Of a DNA stretch of 64,000 bases, positions 14,401-27,600 are shown piece by piece (the stretch's first letter is position 1; each line of letters begins with the position of its first letter). The notes below the pieces were generated by a model. It did not search any database and was not told the origin of the DNA. It worked only from the letters and a program-made list of their open reading frames with translations. Location of the stretch: contig NC_082698.1 of the NCBI RefSeq assembly GCF_949987515.2, positions 27,308,070-27,372,069 of the forward strand, read 5' to 3'. Made by a program: the position numbers and the translations under genes. The DNA is from Delphinus delphis (lineage: Eukaryota; Chordata; Mammalia; Artiodactyla; Delphinidae).

Positions 14401-17400
14401 AGTTAGGATCTTATTTTTTTTTTTTTTTTTTTTTTTTTGCGATACGCGGGCCTCTCACTGTTGTGGCCTCTCCCGTTGCGGAGCACAGGCTCAGCGGCCA
14501 TGGCTCACGGGCCCAGATCTACCCGGACCGGGGCACGAACCCACGTCCCCTGCATCGGCAGGTGGACTCTCAACCACTGCGCCACCAGGGAAGCCCATAA
14601 CCTCAGTATTTTTGACGTAGGATCCATCAATTTTCTCTACACGTCACTAGCTCTCCCATTTATTAAAAGAAAACAAAAATGTTATTTATACCTGCAGATT
14701 ATTCGCATTAGGGATATCTTCATGTTTCTCATCCAAAAGCTTTGAAATAATCACTAGGCTGAGGCACTGTCTCAGTTGCCTGGAATTAGAATTTTAAAGT
14801 ATTTAGAATGTGTTTAATGAATACTGCTTAAGAAGCAAATGAAGTTTGCAAAAAGAAGTTCTTCTAATTCGAAACATAGCTAATGTTTCAAAAGAAGGCT
14901 ATACAAGAATATAAAAGCTATACTAGAACAGTAAAATTTTCATGTAAAATATTTGTACACAAAGTTAAAGTTGCCTGAAGCTCAGGAAAACCATTAAGAG
15001 CCTTTATCTTTGACCCTGATGATTTACTGTTAGAAAATCTATTTTACTGCCGGGATTTCTTTTTTTTTTGCGGAGCACAGGAGGCTCCGGACGTGCAGGC
15101 TCAGCGGCCATGGCTCACGGGCCCAGCCGCTCCACGGCATGTGAGATCTTCCCAGACCAGGGCGCAAACCTGCGTCCCCTGCATCAGCAGGCGGACTCTC
15201 AACCACTGTGCCACCAGGGAAGCCCTGGGATTTCTTTTTACTAAAGCCAAAAAAAAAAAAAAAAAGCAAACTGATTCATTTTCATGGTATATGCCATCCA
15301 TATTATCAGATAAGCTAAAATTAAACATCAAGAATATTACAAACTGATCTAAGTATCAGAATCAGGCTGTCAATGCCTTTTCCCACAACTGAATATGAAA
15401 TGAAATAAAAGACTCTGATTTAACATTCAAGGAATGATTAAAGGAAATAAAGGACCTAAAAGCATTTCATTAATGTAAACATACATTTTTCTTAGTGTTT
15501 AATTCTCACTTTTCAATACCTTCCACGTGATGTCCAGTTAGGGACCAGCTGTACCAACCACAGAAGGTTGTGGGGATGACTGGAGAGTTCATTTATGGCC
15601 AGACAGAGTTCAGGCACCTGAAAACAAACAGTGAGCAAGATTTTTCAAATAGGTCAGTGGAATCAAATATCTAACAGATCACCCACATCCCTTCTTAATG
15701 AAGCATTATTATAAAAAGAGCATTCAGTTTTAGAAACAGCATGGAGTACACATATTCAGTGTTTTTTTTTTTGCGGTACGTGGGCCTCTCACTGTTGTGG
15801 CCTCTCCCGTTGCGGAGCACAGACTCCGGACGCGCAGGCCCAGCGGCCATGGCTCACGGGCCCAGCCGCTCCGCAGCATGTGGGATCCTCCCGGATCGGG
15901 GCACGAACCCGTGTCCCCTGCATCGGCAGGCGGACTCCCAACCACTGCGCCACCAGGGAAGCCCCCACATATTCAGTTTTATCTTAAACTCTAGAATAGA
16001 CTGAATAGATACATTTACCAGAATTTCATTTGGCTTTTGTGTTTTGTGCTACATCATATCTATCTGTATTTAAACAGTCCTTCGAAGAATAAAGTCTAAG
16101 TACACATACCAGTTTCCAAAGGTATATAATGAGAGTTGCACAAGATAATACATGTTCCTGATTTGGGATTTCTTGAATTTTAGGAATCAACTATTCCAGT
16201 ATTTAAAGTCTAACAGAACTGCTTCAAAATAATCCCTGAGTAGGGAAGGGAAGTATGGGATGAGGGTAAGAGATGAGATAAGATTGATTATATCTTGATA
16301 ATTGTTGAAGTTGGGTGATAAGTATTTAGGGGTTCATTAAACTCTTCTCTCTACTTTTGCATGTTTGACATTTTCCACCAAAAAAGGCTGAAAAATATAA
16401 TTTAAAAAAACCTAACAAAAACTATACATGTTTACCACCAATGGCTGCAGAAATTCAACTCAACTTCTTGCTGTTATGTATGATTCACTCTATCATTTCA
16501 TTTAGGTCTCTGTTCAAAGGTCACTTCAGAAAGGGCTTCCTTAACTGCCTCATATGAAATAGTAGAGCATCCCTGCCTTGTCCTGCTTTATTGTAATTTG
16601 TAGCACTTATTACAACTTAACGTGATATTATAATCTACATTTACATTGTTTATAACCTAACCCTTTGACTAGAATAGAAGTGCTGGGAGAGCAAGGGCTT
16701 TGTCTTCTTCACAGCTTTATCTCTAGCACCTGCATTAATGCTCGGCCCACAGTAAATCCCCAGTAAACATAACACATTTTTTGTGGAATGAATTAACTGC
16801 AGTTTTAGAAAAGATTCAGTTTCATGAATTTAAATACAGTGCCAGCACAGATAGTCATTTCTTCAGTTTATTTTTCATCTGCTGAGCACCTTAACTGAGG
16901 TTACAAACTTTCAATTCTGCATGCACTATGAAAGTCAAATTGTGATGCTATACAAAAAACAATATTAAAATTTTAAGTAATGTTACCTTTGTATTCCAAT
17001 CTCTGATGTTTTTCATCAGGTTTATCAGGAGGCTTTGAAAGTCTACTAGAGGAATCTGTTTCAGTTGTTTTTCCAGACTCATTTTAAACAACATTAAAAT
17101 CAGTAACATTATTTCACAATCCTGGTAACCTTCCGGATGTATAGATGTACACAAGCCTAGAAACTTTGACACATATCAGAGACAAAACAACTTAAGGAGA
17201 TATATTTTGCTTGAAGAGTTTAATTATAAAAACTTTTTAACAAAAAATGCAAAAGAGAACTATATAGAAATTGAAACATCAGTTGTCTAGGAAGAAGGCA
17301 AGAAATACTCATGTTAATAGTTGACTTGATAAGTATCTTCTTCCTCATTTTTAATTTTCAAAATTTTCTTAACAGTTCAATATCATTGATTTGATTCAGC

Positions 17401-20400
17401 CACTAAAAATGTTTTAACACTGTTATTAATTCTTGGTCACTAAGTTATACTGTAAGTTACAATTTTTTTCTTCATATATTCTAATTCTAAAAAATTACTG
17501 GTTTCAAAACTACTAGTAGCAAAAAGCTTCTTGGTAAAGGTATTCCTAGAACTATTTTAATCACATAACTCTGATTCAAAGTTCCCTTTCGTTCCTAATA
17601 TTAAAACAAAAATAAGGGACTTCCCTGGTTTGTGTCAGGGTTAGTGGTCCAGTGGTTAAGACTCCACGCAGGGAACTAAGATCCCGCATGCCGCACAGTG
17701 CGGCCAAAAAACAAAACAAAAAATAAATAAATAAAACAGCAAAAACAACCTTTAATATGAACATTATTGCTAAGAAATTTCAGAGACTAGAAATCCCATG
17801 GTAAAACACTAGTGAATTTTTTTTTTTTTTTAATTTGGCTGTGCTGGGTCTTAGTTGTGGCACACGGGATCTTCGTTGCTGTGTGCGGGATCTTCAATGC
17901 GTCCTGAGGGGATCCAGTTCCCTAAGATCGAACCTGGGCCCCCTGCATTGGGAGCGTGGAGTCTTAACCACTGGACCACCAAGGAAGTCCCTGATTTTGT
18001 TTTAAAACCATTAAGCAAAAAACTAAGTGGTTCCAGCTCTGTGCTAAAGACATACAAAAAAGAGTTTTCTCCTACCTTGACCACATTTAAAATGTTGGTT
18101 TCAGGGAGAGATGAAAATATTGGCTTACAAGAAGAACCTTCACTTCCTTTCACCCCCAGTGTCATCTGTGTTTCAGAACTATCGAAGAGTGAATAAAAAC
18201 AATGTGAAATTATGCACAAAACTGTGAGAAGTACTGAACAACAAAAGTTTTACTGAGGTATAATTTACATACAATAAAAGGAATACACACATTTAAAATT
18301 TTGATGATATGTATACTAGTGTAACCACCATCCAAATCAAGAAACAGAACATTTCTATAATACCTCAAAAGTCCCTTCATGTCAGATCCGAGTCAATCGG
18401 CTATCTCCACTCCAGGTAAATTTGATTTCTATTTCTATGCATTAGTTTTCCCTTGAACAGCTACTTTTTTTTTTTTTTTAAAGGTAAGAAATGGATTTAT
18501 TTAGAGAGAAACACACTCCACAGACAGAGTGGGGGCCATCTCAGAAGGTGAGAAAGGCCAAACAGCTACTTTTTATGAGGCGTTCTCTCTGTTGCTCTTG
18601 GTGTCAGAGAGCTATGTAGAAGGTGGCTCTGACTACAAAGAACTCATAATATTTAAAGGCCTCATAAGTGGCCGAACAAAACTTCCACAGCAATATAAAC
18701 AATTCTAAGCACCCCAATTTTGGTTGAGGAATCAGTGAAGGTTCATGGAAGAGGAGACACATGAATTTGGCCTTCAAAACATAGATAATATTTTCTTGCT
18801 TTATTTTTTTTTGAATAAATAACCCTTTCATATGGTTAAAAAAAAAAAGTTAAAAGAAATTAAGGCACAGTGTGCTGAAGAGAATTGTCCTCCCAGTCTA
18901 GGCCTTCAGCCACTCATTTCCCCTCCTCACAGACAATCAGTACTAGTTTTAGTCCTTCCTCCCACAGGCATTTTATATACATATAAATAAATATGAATAC
19001 ACTCCCCACTGCTTTAATACAAATGGTAGCATACTATACACTCTGTTGTGCACCTCTCTTTCTTCATTTAATATGTCTTAGAGATACTCCTATAACTACA
19101 TGGGAAGAACTTTATTTTTTAAAATATCTGCTCAGTAGTCCTGTGTCCATTCCTAGCTATACAACCTCAGGCAAGTTACTTAATCTTTCTGTGCCTCACT
19201 CACCTGTAAATGGGAATGAAAAAACTATCTAGTAGTTGTAGTGACTATTAAATGAAGTACTCTACATTAAGCCCCCAGAACCATGTCTGGCACATAGTCA
19301 ACAATATGTAATGTTCGTAATTCTACTCTTATAAACAGTGCTTCAACAAGTGAGACAGATAATTTTGGTGAGCAGACACTGAGGATGGAGGTGAGGGACT
19401 AGCATGAGGAAGATCCCATGCAGCAATGGCTAATGTGGAGGAACAGCAACAGAATCAATTTGGTTAGAACAACAGGGTGAACAAAACAGAAAACAGGTCA
19501 GAGTCAACTGTAGAGTCTTAAATACAGGTGTAAAGGTTTACTAGTGGAGAAAAAAGCTTTCATAAAAGGAATCCTGTAACAATGAAAGGAATAAATATCT
19601 TGGAGGTGGAAAGTCCCCACGGAAAAGGAGATTTTTGCCAGGCTAGGCATGAAACGAGGATCTGAGTTAGACTGACACCGGGAATGAAAAGGCAAGAATA
19701 GTTGTGAGATAGGTAGAGGAAGAGGAACACAGGGATGTGACAACTGATGGAATACAGACTAGAAAGAGGTTAGGACTAGGTCTGTATTTCCTGCAGAATA
19801 ATGGTAAAGAAAAGAACTGTCCTAGTATCCTTTAACATCTTACTCTCCCCACCTGAATATTTACTCTAACAACCTTTAAACATTTTTCACTCCAAACCTC
19901 CCATTTGGATAGCAACTTGCTACTGTGAACATGCACATATATACCAGCAAAAATGGATAAGCTGCATGTGAGCCCTAGTGAGAAGAGTCAGTTGTGATAT
20001 TTCAACAGAATTCACTCTCGTGCTCATGTTGTTTAAACAGGTATTTGATTATGTTTCGCTGATTCCTTCACCAGCTTACTCTTGCTTACCTGGGTTCATC
20101 TTTGCCTACCACTACGCAGCAATGGTGGTGACTTACAGCCACCATATCCCGGCTCCCAAACCTGACTGAGGCAACTCTTCAGTTGGTAAATAATCAATCA
20201 AAAAAACAATTTTGCTAAATATTATTTGCATTTATTATGTCTTAATGAAATAATTATATATCTTTATTTCACTATTTCCACTACAGTACCTGTTCACTAC
20301 AGTGAAGAAAGGAAAACAAATCTGTTGCACACAACATAAAAATTCACCACACACTATTCAGTTCATTAAATGTTAAATAATAAAATAGTATTTTAACTTT

Positions 20401-21593
20401 CTAAATATAGGTATTTGAGTATTTTGGTCATGTTTGGGGTTTTTGAACGGTCTGAGAAAGCATTATTTTTCCTATTTAAATGGAATAGGATGGATGATGG
20501 ACTACACTCTTTATGTGAAAATTTGCTATCCAACATATTTTCAGATACAGGTTATATCTGAGCAACAAGGAGGGATCCTGTATGGGGTGGAAAGAAATGG
20601 AGAGATGAAGAGTTTGGTTCTGGATATACCAAGTAACAAAAATTTGCTTTTTTTTTTTGAAAAAGTGAAGATGAGAATATTCTCATAAAGTTTAAGAACT
20701 GTTTTAATTTTTCTTTTTCTGCCTATTTCCTTTGCCCATTTTTCTAATAGGTTATTGATCTTTTTATTAATTTGAAATTAAGCCTTTGTTTGTGACCAGA
20801 GTTCCATTCTTATATTGTTGACCCTATTTTGCCCTTTTTTTTGTATGTATGTATATATGTATTTATTTATTTTTGGCTGTGTTGGGTCCTCATTGCGGTG
20901 CATGGGCTTCTTACTGCGGTGGCTTCTCTTTGTTGTGGAGCAAGGGCTCTAGGTGCGTGGGCTTCAGTAGTTGTGACATGCGGGCTCAGCAGTTGTGGCT
21001 CACAGGCTCTAGGAGTGCAGGCTCAGTAGTTGTGGTGCACGGGCTTGGCTGCTCCGTGTCATGTGGGATCTGCCCAGACCAGGGATCGAACCCGTGTCCC
21101 CTGCATTGGCAGGCGGATTCTCAACCACTGTGCCACGAGGGAAGTCCCTACACTTGACCCTTAAACAATGCAGGGGTCGGGGCACCCACTTGCCGCAAAG
21201 TCAAAATCCTCGTATAAAGTATAGTTGGCCCTGGACTTATTTTGTTCCACTGATGGAGCTATGAATATCTATCTGCATTTGTCCCATGTTATTATCTGCT
21301 AAGGTCAGTCCCACCTCATAACTCTTCTTTCTCAAAACTTTCCTGGGTATTTTTTTCTATATGGCTTTAGAATCACTTGTAGAGTCCCAACTCCCCTCGT
21401 CCCCACAAAAATCTGACTGGCATTTCTTTATTTTATTTTAATTTTATTGGAGTATAGTTGATTTACAATGTTGTGTTAGTTTCATTTCTTATTAGGATCT
21501 CATCAAGTTCACAGTTTACCTCAGGGGTAGCTCTAATGTATTTATGATGCTGAATTTTCCTATCTGGTCTTCTATTTTTGTCTCTTAGTAATG

Positions 21594-21642
<49 letters not shown>

Positions 21643-24600
21643 CTATTTAAGTTTATTCCAAGGTATTTAATATATTTTTCTTACTATTGCAAATGAAGTG
21701 TATCTTTTAACTAGCTACAGTTCATATACCTTAAGGTTACTAATTTCTCTTTATTAACATTGTACCCTGGCATCCATACCAAATTCTCTTACTGGTTTGC
21801 CATAGCTTTTCAGTTGATTCCTAGGCTTCTATGTATACATTAAATCACTTTTTCTGCAAATAATGAATCTTTCACCAACTAATTTCCTATCTTTATATCT
21901 CTTCTTTTTTCTTGTCTAATTGTTTTGGCCAGTAGCTCCAAAATAATGGTAAACAACAATAGGCAGTCTTATTTAAAAAAATTTTTTTTAATTTAAAAAA
22001 TGTCCCCATTTCTTCCCTGTTAAACATGCTGATGGCATTTAGATTAAGTTAGATGTTAAGAATATATCTAATTCAAGATCCGTTTCAACTTTAAGTTTTA
22101 AAAAAAATCAAGCATGAATACTGAATTTATCAAATGAATATTAACTGTTTATATATAAATTGTTTAAAAGACAATTTTTGGAGTTAATTATGAAAAGAAC
22201 ACTTACACTAGGTCATCTTCATTAAAGTCTGGCTGAAGATTCTCCAGAGGGAACAAAGATTTAAAATCAATTCCCATATTGAAAAACACAGCAGCTATAT
22301 CAGACAATGATGGGATCCAAGGCCAAACTGGTGAATCACTGAAGGTATCTAGTTAACAGAAGAAAATATTTTATCCCAAATCCTGGGTTCACAAACCCAT
22401 AGTTGCAAGATGACAGTCTGCACATGAAACATGGATTATTACTATGATTTTATAGAAATGGCAGCCGGTAATGATATGTTAACCATATAGTTATTTAGAA
22501 TGATCATATAGGAATTACAGATTTTCAAATAAATGTGAAGGAAATGACATTTATGAACAAAATATCTGCAAGTGATGGATAAAAGGGTGTAACTCAGGAG
22601 GAACATTTTCAGAAGACTGGAAAATAACAACAGTGAAAAACCAACTACTGCTAACACAAAGATTTTACCATGTTCAGTGCCTATATAGTCCCAAGCCTTA
22701 AAACAAGTGAAAAAGGTAAATCACAATGCTTGTTTCATTATAAGGGATCTCACAGGTAAGAATGCAAGTGTCATAGTTTTGCAGTAGATACTTTCAATCT
22801 TCTCAGTGCATAATCAGTACAATACTGTTGCTCACCAAAAAGCCATGAAAGTTAATTGGCTAAATAAACTTGCAACTATTTCCACTTATTCAGCACAGTA
22901 AGCTATGTCTTGGTAAAAATTAGGTAAGGGATGCCACTTGCAAGATCTTATACCCTTTTTCTCAATGCAACTAGAAAAATGCACTCATTTTTTATTGGAG
23001 TTTCATTTCATTATTAAAGTCTTTATATTACAAAAATAATTTTTTATTCTATATGTCCAAATATCCTAATTGTTTAGTAATACAAAAGAGTTCATGTACA
23101 AAGCAACCAATAATTCACACTGTTAATCTCAATAAATTTATCTACTCACCATTTCTTATTGTTATTTCCATTAATGTACTTAAAATCTGCACAGACACAA
23201 TACAGTCTGTATGAACTGACATCATCTGCCAAAGTAGATAAATGATAGAGTATTAAGAGAGAAGAAAGAGCAAAGAGGCTCAGAGAGATGAACATACTCC
23301 ACCCAACATAATACATGAGTTGGAATTCAAATCCAGGTCTGATTTGTAAGTCAGAGCCCTTTCCATTCTAACATGCTGATTTTTCTTTTTTACAACTTTC
23401 ATCTACAATTAGATAAATATAACTTTAAAAACTATCAAAAATACCTTTCTAGTTCATATTATGCCATGAAACCCAAAGACCATAAAGGAGAAGGCTACTA
23501 AATTGATCACATCACAGGCAAAAATCAAACCACAAACTAGTAAAAATATTTGAAAAGATACAAATATACAAATTAATAGACCAATGTATATTTTTAAGAG
23601 CTATTCAGTATCACTAGTAATCAAAGAAATGCAAAGAAAAATGACATGATATCATCAGCTGACTTCAAGACTGGTAAAGATTAAGAGTTTTCATAATACC
23701 CAGTTTTCACAAGAGTACTAGGAAAGAGGGAGTATGTCCAGTATGAGTGTAATTTGGTAAAAACTGTAAAGTCATTTGGTAATATTTATGCAAAATCATT
23801 GTCCTTACACTTTGATCTACTCAGCCTTTTTTTTTTTTTTTTTGCGGTACGCGGGCCTCTCACTGTTGTGGCCTCTCACGTTGCCGAGCACAGGCTCCAG
23901 ACGCGCAGGCTCAGCGGCCATGGCTCACAGGCCCAGCCGCTCCGCAGCATGTGGGATCTTCCCAGACTGGGGCACGAACCCGTGTCCCCTGCATCGGCAG
24001 GCAGACTCTCAACCACTGTGCCACCAGGGAAGCCCTACTCAGCCTTTTTAACGTACAGGAATTTATATACAGAAGCATATAATGAATGTAATTTTACAAG
24101 ACAACTTTTTGGGAACAAAATCTCAAGTTTAAAAGACGTTAAAAAATCATAACATATTGAAAGTTATTTTAAAGTGGTTTTATAGAGAAAAACATGGTGT
24201 ATTTCTATTTCTCTTTTGTTGTGAAACCATGGATTATGATTATAATAAATTTAAATCTAAAATATAAGGGTGAACAGCCCAAACTCTGGTTTCAATCAGG
24301 CATATAACTTGAGTCATTTCCAAGTCAACCTATGTGAAAAAATGTCTTTGTTATGATGTTTGAGTCATTACACTCTGCCACTAGGGGCAGCACCATTCAA
24401 AGCCATGTTGGACACAGGACAAGTTCTGCATAAGAATCTTTTTGTGGGGGGTGATGAATTTTAAGGTGGGCATTACAGTACGTGAAGCTAAATAAATATG
24501 TAAAGAGATACATACATACATATAAAACAATCTAATGTCTGTCAATTGACATTGGGTTAAATAAATAAATCATGGTACAGCACTACAAAGGAATACTATT

Positions 24601-27600
24601 ACTATTACAATATAAAGCCATTAAAAAGAATGATAACATGTCTATACTGAGATGAAAATACTCAATAATTTATTGTTATCTAAAAAAAAAAGTTATAAAA
24701 CAGCACATATTCTGTTCACATTGTCTTTCTGGTCAACTATGTTTAGACACATGATAAAATCATTAAGATGCAAACATTTCAATTACATTACAATTAAATT
24801 TCAAATTATCAGGACTATAGCATTAAAATGAATTCTGATATATTTTATAAAAAAAAAAAACTTGTAAGTTGGTAAGTCTCTCCATCATGAAAAATGGACT
24901 TGGAATTGAAAAGGAGAAATGAGACAAAGTGTCTTACACAGAAAAAGCACTTAACAAATGATTATTAGTTTGCTTTTCAAAGAATATAAAGAGTATAAAA
25001 AGCTGCTTACATGAAGATATGCTTGTATGTCATCATTAGGGTTTTAAAGGCTATAATGATGGGCCCTCACCAACAAGATGAAAACAGATAAATGCAAAGT
25101 CCTACTTGTAAGTTTAAGAAAAGATATATTACATAATTAGAGAATAATGAAGTCCTGGTGTGACAACAAATGAAGTTTTGAATCACAATAAACAAATATG
25201 TGGGGGCGGGGGTAGATGCGTAAGAGCCTTGCTGGAAACTGCTGGTAGGAAAGACCTTATCTGGAGCATATATTCATTTACTGGGGGGAAGGAGAAACAC
25301 TTTAGGAGGGAAACTGACAAGCTAAAGGTCATTCAGAAAGGTGATCAGTAAAGGGACTGGATATTTAGTGACTCAAGAAAGTTTAGTGTGGGGAGTAATG
25401 AGGGTCATGATAGTTGTTTAACTGAAGGACTGTTAGACAGATGAGGCATACTGTGGGAAGCTGTAGAAAAGATAATTAGTACTACTACTTAAAAAACCAT
25501 TTGGAGGCAAATTTTGATTTAATTAGGACTGTTTAAAAAAAAAAATCACTGGGATCCAAGTAGTGAGCTCCTAACAACTGGAAGCAAATGCTCCTGCCCC
25601 ACAGTCTGTCCCACCTGTTATTCTCTCTGCCTAGAATGCCCTTCTCCCATTTACCATCTGACATATCTATAAACATACACACACCTGTTTATTGTCTATC
25701 TCCTCTATACTAGAATGTGGGTTTCATGAAATCAGAAACACTGATTTTTTAAATTGCTGTTCTCTCCAGCACCTGGCACAGTTGGCACTCAAACATGGCA
25801 GCTATATGAAAAATGAATGAAAAACTATATTGGAATATATAGCTCTTGCAAATATGAGATTCTTTGAAATGTAACCTTAAAGCCCAGAATAGAAACTGCA
25901 TATATTTTTCCCACTTCTCACTTCACATATATAGAGTAGTTACAGTTCTCTGATACCACTGATATTTATAAAGTTACCATGTAGATAATACAAAATTATT
26001 TATTTAAGTGCATTTAAAAGTTAAATACAAATGGGGAAAAGAAATATTCAATTGGATTTGCGCTCCCCGCACCCAGTTATGAATGGGGAAATATCAGTAT
26101 ACAAGTCAAATCCTAAAAATGTATGTAGGCACCTCCACAAAAATAGGGGGGAAAAGGTAGAAAAAAATCCCCCCAGGTACACAAGCATTAGAAGACTTCT
26201 TCTAAAGCAAACTACAATAGTGATTTACCAGTGTGATGAAACGACTTAGGCACAACTAGCATTATTGCCTATCCTGCACACTATCTGCATTAGCATTTCT
26301 TTTTTTTTTTGCGTTACGCAGGCCTCTCACTGTTGTGGCCTCTCCCGTTGCGGAGCACAGGCTCCAGACGCGCAGGCTCAGTGGCCATGGCTCATGGGCC
26401 AAACCGCTCTGCAGTATGTGGGATCCTCCCGGACGGGACACGAACCCGTGTCCCCTGCATCGGCAGGCGGACTCTCAACCACTGTGCCACCAGGGAAGCC
26501 CCCCAGCATTTCTTTTTTTTTTTTTTTGCGGTACGCGGGCCTCTCACTCTTGTGGCCTCTCCCGTTGTGGAGCGCAGGCTCTGGACACACAGGCTCAGCG
26601 GCCATGGCTTACGGGCCCAGCTGCTCCGTGGCATGTGGGATCTCCCCAGACCGGGGCACGAACCCGTGTCCCCTGCATCGGCAGGCGGACTCTCAACCAC
26701 TGAGCCACCAAGGAAGCCCAGCATTTCTTTTATAATCTCTTTATACTGACTCTTTTTGCTTCATTCTAGCCCACTAAAATCATGGGTTTGATATGCTAGA
26801 TTTTTTCTCTAGTAATGTGCAAATAAGATTACATTTTAAAAGTTTATTTTTGACTGGGAAATATAGAAAGAGGCAACTATACCCCCCAAATATTTCTCTT
26901 ACCCGAAACAGCCACTTTAACACAGGTACAGGACACTGGACATAGTGATAAGCAGAGGTAAGGAAGCCTTGTGTTGTCAAAAAAATCTGATCTGTTTTTC
27001 CTGATCTGAAAAAATACAGTGAAATCAATATGACTGTTATCTTCATGGCAAGAAATTTCTACCACCACATCTGACATAATCAGGGAAATGAGCAAGCAAA
27101 CCATCGTAGTCCGTGGAGGTGGACTCTACCCCAATGTGGATGGGTTACTCATTAGAAATTCAATCAGTGGCCTAAAGCTGAACCAATCTGTTGGCCTGGC
27201 TCCAGATTTATCTGGTGGACAAATCTACAGTAGCTGGCAGTGTCGAAGAGCCTATCAAGTCTCAGAGCATCATCTGCTTTTGCCAGACTGGGTTTGTACT
27301 TCCATAAAACTTAGCACCACAATTAATGTGATCTGTCTGGATCTGAGCTATCACGTACTGAGAGAAATTAGACCAGTTTGGGTACTGTGGTAGAGACTGT
27401 TAATCCCAACATCTATTCTTGTCTTTCCTCTTGGTAACTGAACCCTGGGGTTTTTAGCTGGGCACACTGGCTGCCTGAAATGAAAATCACTTCTCAGCCT
27501 TCCTTGTGGCTAGGTGTGGCCATGTTGACTAAGTTCTACCCAACTAACCATAAGTAGAAATGTTGTGTGGGGTTTCTGGGAATTTAAAGGCTGGAGCTCC

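Larger units (their letters stand above)
20690..22110 (-). mobile_element. L1 fragments with a nested SINE and a (CA)n tract
   Basis: 'ttaatttgaaattaagcctt', 'attggagtatagttgattta', 'tttattccaaggtatttaat' and 'ggtaaacaacaataggcagt' are reverse L1 ORF2/3'UTR strings, in SLF2 intron 11. Confidence 0.7.

Noticed and set aside
23754..24152. Many ORFs of 60-150 aa with '[20 protein letters not shown]'-like or '[15 protein letters not shown]'-like translations (also near 8658, 14382, 15741, 26265, 30034, 45366, 48671, 59702, 61129)
   Set aside because: These are translations of CHR SINE copies in different frames. The repeated similarity reflects the repeat, not a protein family.
24378..24396. CTCF-like 'ccactaggggcagcac' in intron 9
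   Set aside because: It is one G short of the CTCF core spacing, so the match fails over the critical GGGGGC/GGTGGC positions.
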